A stretch of 10,395 nt of DNA from an uncultured Curtobacterium sp. (GTDB taxonomy: Bacteria > Actinomycetota > Actinomycetes > Actinomycetales > Microbacteriaceae), in contig CAJYIG010000303.1 of the NCBI GenBank assembly GCA_913774725.1, forward strand, positions 1 through 10,395, given 5' to 3'. A program made the translations under genes and the position numbers. The first letter of the stretch is position 1. Each line of letters opens with the position of its first letter. Below are positions 5,155 to 10,395 of this stretch, piece after piece. Under the pieces are notes generated by a model. That model was not told the origin of the DNA, ran no database searches, and was given only the letters and a program-made list of their open reading frames with translations.

Positions 5155-5358
5155 ATGATGGACAACACCGGGACCTGGGTGGCCGTCGGTCCGGCGGGCG
5201 CGGTCGGCAGCATCCACCGCGCGCCGGACGGGTACCAGGTCGAGCTCTACGGGCGGCGTGGCAGGGGCGGGACGTACCCAACGCTCGAGTCCGCGAAGGG
5301 CGCGGTCCACGCGGCTCTCGGACCCCTCGCGGACCGTCCCGAGTTCCGCGCGCACTGA
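5155..5358 (+). CDS. Small protein of unknown function (67 aa) downstream of msrA
   Basis: The 67-aa product has two adjacent ATG codons (5155 and 5158) and a strong GAGGAGG at 5138-5144, 10 nt before the first. The protein reads TWVAVGPAGAVGSIHRAPDGYQVELYGRRG, then TYPTLESAKGAVHAAL and ends RPEFRAH. The pattern of beta strands, one helix and a charged tail suggests a small soluble fold that I cannot name. Clean high-GC third positions and the ribosome site support it as a real gene. It probably shares a transcript with msrA; a link with oxidative damage would be only guilt by association. Confidence 0.75.
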   Translation: MMDNTGTWVAVGPAGAVGSIHRAPDGYQVELYGRRGRGGTYPTLESAKGAVHAALGPLADRPEFRAH

Positions 5359-5428
5359 TCGGGTCGGACGGGAGGCTCGGGGGACTCTTCCTCCACAGCC
5401 CACCTGGACGAGATGGTCGGTCACAGAT

Positions 5429-5462
5429 CGAGCCCCGGGCCGCGTCCGCGTCCCGGGGCTCG
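5429..5462. terminator. 11-bp GC hairpin before ssb, possible terminator of the msrA unit
   Basis: Arms cgagccccggg (5429-5439) and cccggggctcg (5452-5462) pair perfectly around a 12-nt loop. The hairpin is 70 bp after the 67-aa gene and ends 14 nt before the ssb ATG. It could end the msrA transcript. It also covers the place where a -35 element of ssb would lie. Confidence 0.55.
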
Positions 5463-5476
5463 CGCACGATCGAGTC

Positions 5477-6130
5477 ATGAACGACACGATCACCGTCTGC
5501 GGCATCGTCGCGACCGAACCCCGCCACCTCGTCACCGACACCGGCATCGCCATCTCGAGCCTGCGCCTGGCGTCCCCCTCGCGACGATGGGAGCGCAGCA
5601 CCTCGTCCTGGACCAACGGCCCGACCAACTGGTACACCGTCACCGCGTTCCGCTCCCTCGCTGCGAACGTCCACAAGTCCCTGAAGAAGGGTGACCGGAT
5701 CGTCGTGACGGGGCGCGTCCGGATCCGGGCGTGGGAGCGCGACGGACGGGGTGGTACCTCCGTCGAGATCGACGCCGACGGCATCGGGCACGACCTCGCG
5801 TGGGGCATCAGCAACTGGATCCGTGTCCCGCGGCACGTCGGCGACTCGAACGCCGGTCCCGGGGTGCCGCCGGGGGTGCCGACGGTGAACCCGGACACGG
5901 GAGAGGTCACGGGCACGGTCCCGGAGGACGACCACCTGGGGAGCGTCCCCGGAGAGCCCGGCGACCACGCGGTGCCCGGTCCGGCCGACGGATCGGCGCC
6001 GTCGCTCGACAGGGACGAGCGCGACGGCGACGTGGATCCGCGCGTCGTGGCAGCGGGCGACGGGGACGCCGCCGCCGCCACCGCGCTGCGGGAGCCCTTC
6101 CCCGACGAGGGACCGCGTGCCGTCGCGTGA
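5477..6130 (+). CDS. ssb: Single-stranded DNA-binding protein
   Basis: The 217-aa product has an N-terminal OB fold of the SSB family: ITVCGIVATEPR, GIAISSLRLASPSRRW, NWYTVTAFRSLAANVHKSLKKGDRIVVTGRVRIRAWERDG and TSVEIDADGIGHDLAWG, to about residue 112. The NWYTVTAFR...LKKGDRVxVxGR pattern is diagnostic. Residues from about 120 form a disordered Gly/Pro/Asp-rich tail. The usual SSB acidic tip (DDDIPF-like), which docks repair and replication proteins, is not seen; the end reads EPFPDEGPRAVA. This suggests a paralogue rather than the essential SSB, which in actinobacteria is normally in the rpsF-ssb-rpsR-rplI operon, absent here. The ATG at 5477 starts the fold correctly; no Shine-Dalgarno is visible, and CACGAT 6 nt upstream is a weak -10 candidate. 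Confidence 0.9.
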   Translation: MNDTITVCGIVATEPRHLVTDTGIAISSLRLASPSRRWERSTSSWTNGPTNWYTVTAFRSLAANVHKSLKKGDRIVVTGRVRIRAWERDGRGGTSVEIDADGIGHDLAWGISNWIRVPRHVGDSNAGPGVPPGVPTVNPDTGEVTGTVPEDDHLGSVPGEPGDHAVPGPADGSAPSLDRDERDGDVDPRVVAAGDGDAAAATALREPFPDEGPRAVA

Positions 6131-6242
6131 GCGGACCGCCGCAGGACCGGTCGTCGGCGAGGATCGGCGACCGTGCCGTGCACCGCCGGTACCCAGTCCG
6201 TCCGGTGGCGGCGCAGGGGGAGCGGTGGCGCGCCGGGGTCAG

Positions 6243-6248
6243 TAGACT
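6243..6248 (+). promoter_or_regulatory. Predicted -10 box of ettA (TAGACT)
   Basis: TAGACT ends 9 nt before the ettA ATG in a 127-bp intergenic region. No Shine-Dalgarno precedes the ATG, so a leaderless or nearly leaderless message is likely. Confidence 0.6.
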
Positions 6249-6257
6249 TGCGCCGAT

Positions 6258-7943
<1,686 letters not shown>

Positions 7944-7946
7944 CCC

Positions 7947-8429
7947 GTGGCGAGGCTGCACGTCCCCGTCCGCATCCGGTGGAGCGACATCGACGCGTAC
8001 GGCCACGTCAACAACTCCGCGATGCTGCGTCTCCTGGAGGACGCGCGCATCGCGGGGTTCTGGGGCCACGACCCCGCCGACGTCGCGCCCGAGGACGACC
8101 TGCCGGACCCGATCATCGACGGCCGCCCCGGCTCGGGCACGATGACGGTGATCGCCGCGCAGCGTCTCGAGTACCTCGCATCGATCCCGTACCTCCGGCG
8201 ACCGCTCGACGTGCAGATGTGGATCGGGCGGATCGGAGGCGCGAGCATCGACGTGTCGTACGAGATCTGGTCGCCGGTGGGGGGCGAGCCGCTGGTGCTG
8301 TACACCCGCGCCACGACCGCCCTGGTGATGGTCGACGCGGCGACGAACCGTCCCCGGCGCCTCTCCGAGGCCGAGCGAGCCGCCTGCGCGCCGTTCGTCG
8401 AACCCGCGGTGCAGTTCTCCCGCCCGTAG
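7947..8429 (+). CDS. Acyl-CoA thioesterase of the 4HBT hotdog-fold family
   Basis: The 160-aa product is a cytoplasmic hotdog-fold thioesterase of the YbgC/FadM type, expected to hydrolyse an acyl-CoA thioester. The N-terminal motif RWSDIDAYGHVNN (11-23) is the family signature, with D16 as the likely catalytic aspartate and N22/N23 opening the long helix. The later strands (VIAAQRLEYLASIPYLRRPLDVQMWIGRIGGASIDVSYEIW) match the hotdog sheet, and a short acidic-to-basic C-terminal helix follows. It starts at GTG, 3 bp after the ettA stop with no Shine-Dalgarno, so translation likely depends on ribosomes finishing ettA. It ends 9 bp from the stop of the convergent tesB-like gene. The natural substrate is not evident. 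Confidence 0.92.
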   Translation: MARLHVPVRIRWSDIDAYGHVNNSAMLRLLEDARIAGFWGHDPADVAPEDDLPDPIIDGRPGSGTMTVIAAQRLEYLASIPYLRRPLDVQMWIGRIGGASIDVSYEIWSPVGGEPLVLYTRATTALVMVDAATNRPRRLSEAERAACAPFVEPAVQFSRP

Positions 8430-8438
8430 CGCGGAGCG

Positions 8439-9296
8439 TCAGCGCGGGACGCGCATCATGCCCTCCTGCGCCACCGACGCCAGCAGACGGCCGTCGCGGG
8501 AGAACATCCGGCCGAACGCGAGCCCTCGGCCGCCCTGCGCGCTCGGCGACTCCTGCGTGTAGAGCACCCAGTCGTCCGCGCGACCGTCGCGGTGCCACCA
8601 CATCGCGTGGTCGAGGCTCGCGCTCTTCACGCCCGGCGTCCCCCACGCGACACCGTGCCGACGCATGATCGGCTCGAGGATCGACAGGTCACTCGCGTAC
8701 CCGAGCACGGCGCGGCTGAGCGCCGCGTCCTCCGGCAGGTCGCCGTCGACGCGGAACCACACGGCCTGGTGCGGGACCCGTTCCCCCTGCACGTCGACGA
8801 ACACCGGACCTTCCACGTGCCGCAGGTCGATCGAGCGCTCGGCCCAGGCCTGCGCCACAGGGTGGTCGATCCGCGACAGGATCGACGCGGCCGAGGGCAG
8901 CGACTCCGGATCCGGGGTGTCGACGGGGAACGGGTCCTGGTGCTCGAGCCCGTCGTCCGGCCGCTGGAAGGACGCGATCATCGAGAAGATCGGGACACCG
9001 CGCTGGTAGGCCTGGACGCGCCGCGTGGCGAAGGACCGTCCGTCGTGGATGCGTTCGACGGCGAACGTGATCGGCACGTCGATGTCGCCCGGTCGGAGGA
9101 AGTACCCGTGCATCGAGTGGATCGCGCGGTCCGCGATGGTGTGCTGCGCGGCGACGATGCACTGCGCGAGCACCTGCCCGCCGAAGACCCGTCCTCCGGG
9201 GGACCAGTGGCTCGCGCCGGTGAGGATCGTCTCGCCCGTGCTCGCGCCGGTGTCCTGCAGGCGGAGGGTGCTGAGGAAGTCGGGTTCGCCGTTCAC
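8439..9296 (-). CDS. tesB: Acyl-CoA thioesterase II
   Basis: The 285-aa product has the two tandem hotdog domains and the usual length (E. coli TesB is 286 aa). Such enzymes hydrolyse medium- and long-chain acyl-CoA in the cytoplasm. Landmarks are RVFGGQVLAQ (36-45), HSMHGYFLRPGD (60-71), GRSFATRRVQAYQ (86-98), GYASDLSIL (199-207), SLDHAMWWHR (227-236) and the C-terminal ASVAQEGMMR. The Asp/Thr/Gln triad of TesB maps to D203, S227 and Q277; serine in place of threonine is a mild, functional-looking change. The start is GTG 9296, with a TAGACT -10 box 6 nt upstream and no Shine-Dalgarno. It is tail-to-tail with the 4HBT thioesterase gene (9 bp apart), so two thioesterases of different families meet here. 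Confidence 0.96.
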   Translation of the reverse strand: MNGEPDFLSTLRLQDTGASTGETILTGASHWSPGGRVFGGQVLAQCIVAAQHTIADRAIHSMHGYFLRPGDIDVPITFAVERIHDGRSFATRRVQAYQRGVPIFSMIASFQRPDDGLEHQDPFPVDTPDPESLPSAASILSRIDHPVAQAWAERSIDLRHVEGPVFVDVQGERVPHQAVWFRVDGDLPEDAALSRAVLGYASDLSILEPIMRRHGVAWGTPGVKSASLDHAMWWHRDGRADDWVLYTQESPSAQGGRGLAFGRMFSRDGRLLASVAQEGMMRVPR

Positions 9297-9302
9297 CCCC
9301 GC

Positions 9303-9308
9303 AGTCTA
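9303..9308 (-). promoter_or_regulatory. Predicted -10 box of tesB (TAGACT)
   Basis: On the minus strand TAGACT ends 6 nt before GTG 9296. Its expected -35 position falls on the -10 box of the divergent gene at 9324-9329. Confidence 0.55.
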
Positions 9309-9323
9309 CGAACCCGCCACCGG

Positions 9324-9329
9324 TAGGAT
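9324..9329 (+). promoter_or_regulatory. Predicted -10 box of the 233-aa gene (TAGGAT)
   Basis: TAGGAT ends 10 nt before ATG 9340. No Shine-Dalgarno is present. The expected -35 position falls on the -10 box of tesB, so the two promoters overlap back to back. Confidence 0.55.
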
Positions 9330-9339
9330 CGGTGTCGAC

Positions 9340-10041
9340 ATGGGCACCACGTTCACGCTTCCCGACGCCGCCTCGCTCGGCGACCTCCGCACCTACCTCG
9401 GACGCGCTGCCCGGATCGAGGACGGCTCCGTGCGGCTCATCGCCGACTCGGGCGTCCTGGCGGTCTACACGGCGATCCTGTACCCGATCGGACTGCTCGA
9501 CGAACTCCCGACGGTGCTCGGTCTGCGCACCTTCTCGCTCACCGTGCCGGCGACGATCGACGCGGTCGTGCCGCTCGCCTCGCTGCAGGAGCGACTGCGC
9601 GTGCTGGCCGAGGAGCACGACGCGGCCGGAGCCGACGGAGCCGATCCGACGCGGCCGACCCCGATCGAGGTCGAGCTCCCGCACGAGGTCAACACCGTGA
9701 CGTGGGCCGCGATCTCGCCGCCCCGTGGTGGCTGGGTCCCGCTGCCGGACGTCTCCCCGGAGCTGCTCCGCCGCGCCGCACGGGACGGCATCGCCGAGGT
9801 CGCGGACGCCGTCCCGTCGAACGCCGGTGAGGCCATCGTCCGTCGCATCCGCGCCGAGGTGTGGGGCCGACCCGTCCCCGGGATCGAGCACGTCCCGGCT
9901 GCTGCCGGCTTCGCGGGGGAGAGCCTCGGGTTCCTCGGGCACGACCCGGTGCGGCTGTTCGAGACGGGTCCGTGGAGCCGGTTGACGTCGTCGCGCGGGC
10001 ACATCCTGGTGAAGCGGCGCAGCTGGAACCTCGACCGGTAG
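9340..10041 (+). CDS. Protein of unknown function (233 aa), divergent from tesB
   Basis: The product begins MGTTFTLPDAASLGDLRTYLGRAARIEDGSVRLI, then a hydrophobic VLAVYTAILYPIGLLDELPTVLGLRTF stretch that reads as buried strands and helix rather than a membrane span. The middle has VPLASLQERLRVLAEE and a variable Ala/Gly/Asp loop. The C-terminal half carries VNTVTWAAISPPRGGWVPL, an amphipathic helix region (PELLRRAARDGIAEVAD), a conserved-looking LGFLGHD and the basic end GHILVKRRSWNLDR. I do not recognise a named family or catalytic motif. The ATG at 9340 is chosen because a good -10 box sits 10 nt before it and upstream codons overlap the divergent tesB start. G/C-ending codons and length support a real cytoplasmic protein. 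Confidence 0.85.
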   Translation: MGTTFTLPDAASLGDLRTYLGRAARIEDGSVRLIADSGVLAVYTAILYPIGLLDELPTVLGLRTFSLTVPATIDAVVPLASLQERLRVLAEEHDAAGADGADPTRPTPIEVELPHEVNTVTWAAISPPRGGWVPLPDVSPELLRRAARDGIAEVADAVPSNAGEAIVRRIRAEVWGRPVPGIEHVPAAAGFAGESLGFLGHDPVRLFETGPWSRLTSSRGHILVKRRSWNLDR

Positions 10042-10146
10042 CCCCGGCACGGGTTCGTCCCTGCACAGCGGGCCGGGTCAGCGCGGTCGTCCACAGGCCC
10101 CGGGGATGCCCACCCGGCTCCGTCATCGGCGTGGTTGGGTTGCACC

Positions 10147-10300
10147 ATGAACGTCTTCCTCACCGGCGCATCCGGGTACATCGGGTCCTCAGTCCTCCGC
10201 GCACTCTTCGCCCACGGGCACCGGGTCACGGCGGTCGTCCGTTCCGATCAGAAGGGCGCGGCGGTGCGCGACGCCGGGGGAGACGCGATCGTCGGCGACC
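10147..10300 (+). CDS. NAD(P)-binding epimerase/reductase, N-terminal fragment cut at the contig end
   Basis: The reading starts at ATG 10147 and gives the first Rossmann unit of an extended short-chain dehydrogenase: MNVFLTGASGYIGSSVLRALF with the TGxxGxxG dinucleotide motif (residues 6-13), then HGHRVTAVVRSDQK, where the arginine after the second strand suggests NADP preference, then AVRDAGGDAIVGDL, the usual third-strand GDL. After about codon 51 (10297-10299) the sequence turns back on itself in an 82-bp inverted repeat, so any frame beyond ~10300 is artificial. The gene is most likely intact in the organism. Its substrate cannot be told from 51 residues. A TTG four codons upstream is in frame, but the ATG matches the family start. 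Confidence 0.85.
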
Positions 10301-10380
10301 TTCTGATCGGAACGGACGACCGCCGTGACCCGGTGCCCGTGGGCGAAGAGTGCGCGGAGGACTGAGGACCCGATGTACCC
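10174..10380. repeat. 82-bp perfect inverted repeat at the contig end, probable fold-back artefact
   Basis: Bases 10174-10255 are repeated exactly as the reverse complement at 10299-10380, separated by 43 bp. The left arm is good coding sequence of the epimerase gene; the right arm abolishes the family frame. The right arm ends exactly where the adapter starts. The layout is that of a short chimeric library fragment that folded back and was read through into adapter. Confidence 0.95.
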
Positions 10381-10395
10381 AGATCGGAAGAGCAC
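10381..10395 (+). other. Illumina adapter sequence (untrimmed)
   Basis: The last 15 bases, agatcggaagagcac, equal the start of the Illumina TruSeq read-through adapter. On the minus strand they read GTG CTC TTC CGA TCT, which would translate to a false MLFRS start. This is not genomic DNA. Confidence 0.97.

Noticed and set aside
10301..10395. Minus-strand protein beginning MLFRSGYIGSS at the right edge
   Set aside because: Its start codon lies in Illumina adapter and its sequence is the inverted copy of the epimerase N terminus; it is an artefact.

Overview
The window is very GC-rich DNA with codons ending mostly in G or C, TAnnnT -10 boxes placed only a few bases before start codons, and gene families typical of high-GC Actinobacteria. 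Protein content and style fit the family Microbacteriaceae, with Curtobacterium or a close relative the best guess; this placement is an inference from sequence character, not a database match. The right edge is a contig end: the last 15 bases are Illumina adapter, preceded by a fold-back artefact, so the window probably comes from a draft or metagenome assembly.

Left part (1-2040, minus strand): a nonulosonic (sialic-type) acid operon read right to left. First comes a CMP-sugar synthetase (neuA-like) with a Gly-Pro hexanucleotide repeat at its N terminus and a striking histidine-rich C-terminal tail. It overlaps by 4 bp a short sialic acid synthase (neuB-like) that lacks the usual C-terminal SAF domain. 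After a gap holding a perfect palindrome comes the start of a probable DUF6716-type glycosyltransferase that runs off the window. Together these would condense, activate and perhaps transfer a nonulosonic acid onto a surface glycan.

Middle (2041-4590): a noncoding block with two identical 61-bp hairpin repeats, a tRNA-Arg(UCU) with its own promoter and a strong terminator hairpin, then a convergent gene for a single-pass membrane protein with a long disordered tail. A 30-bp minisatellite with phased GACGTCAGCGGG motifs separates it from a small 88-aa gene of unknown function.

Right part (4590-10395): mostly housekeeping genes. These are msrA (methionine sulfoxide repair), a 67-aa small protein, a single-stranded DNA-binding protein lacking the usual acidic tip, ettA (ribosome-associated ABC-F ATPase), a 4HBT-fold thioesterase coupled to ettA, a convergent acyl-CoA thioesterase II (tesB), a divergently transcribed conserved-looking protein of unknown function, and the first ~50 codons of an NAD(P)-binding epimerase/reductase cut by the assembly artefact.

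I find no phage, transposase, CRISPR or recognised defence genes. The most noteworthy items are the His-rich neuA tail, the phased minisatellite, the hairpin repeat family around the neu operon, the widespread leaderless-promoter arrangement and the contig-end artefact.
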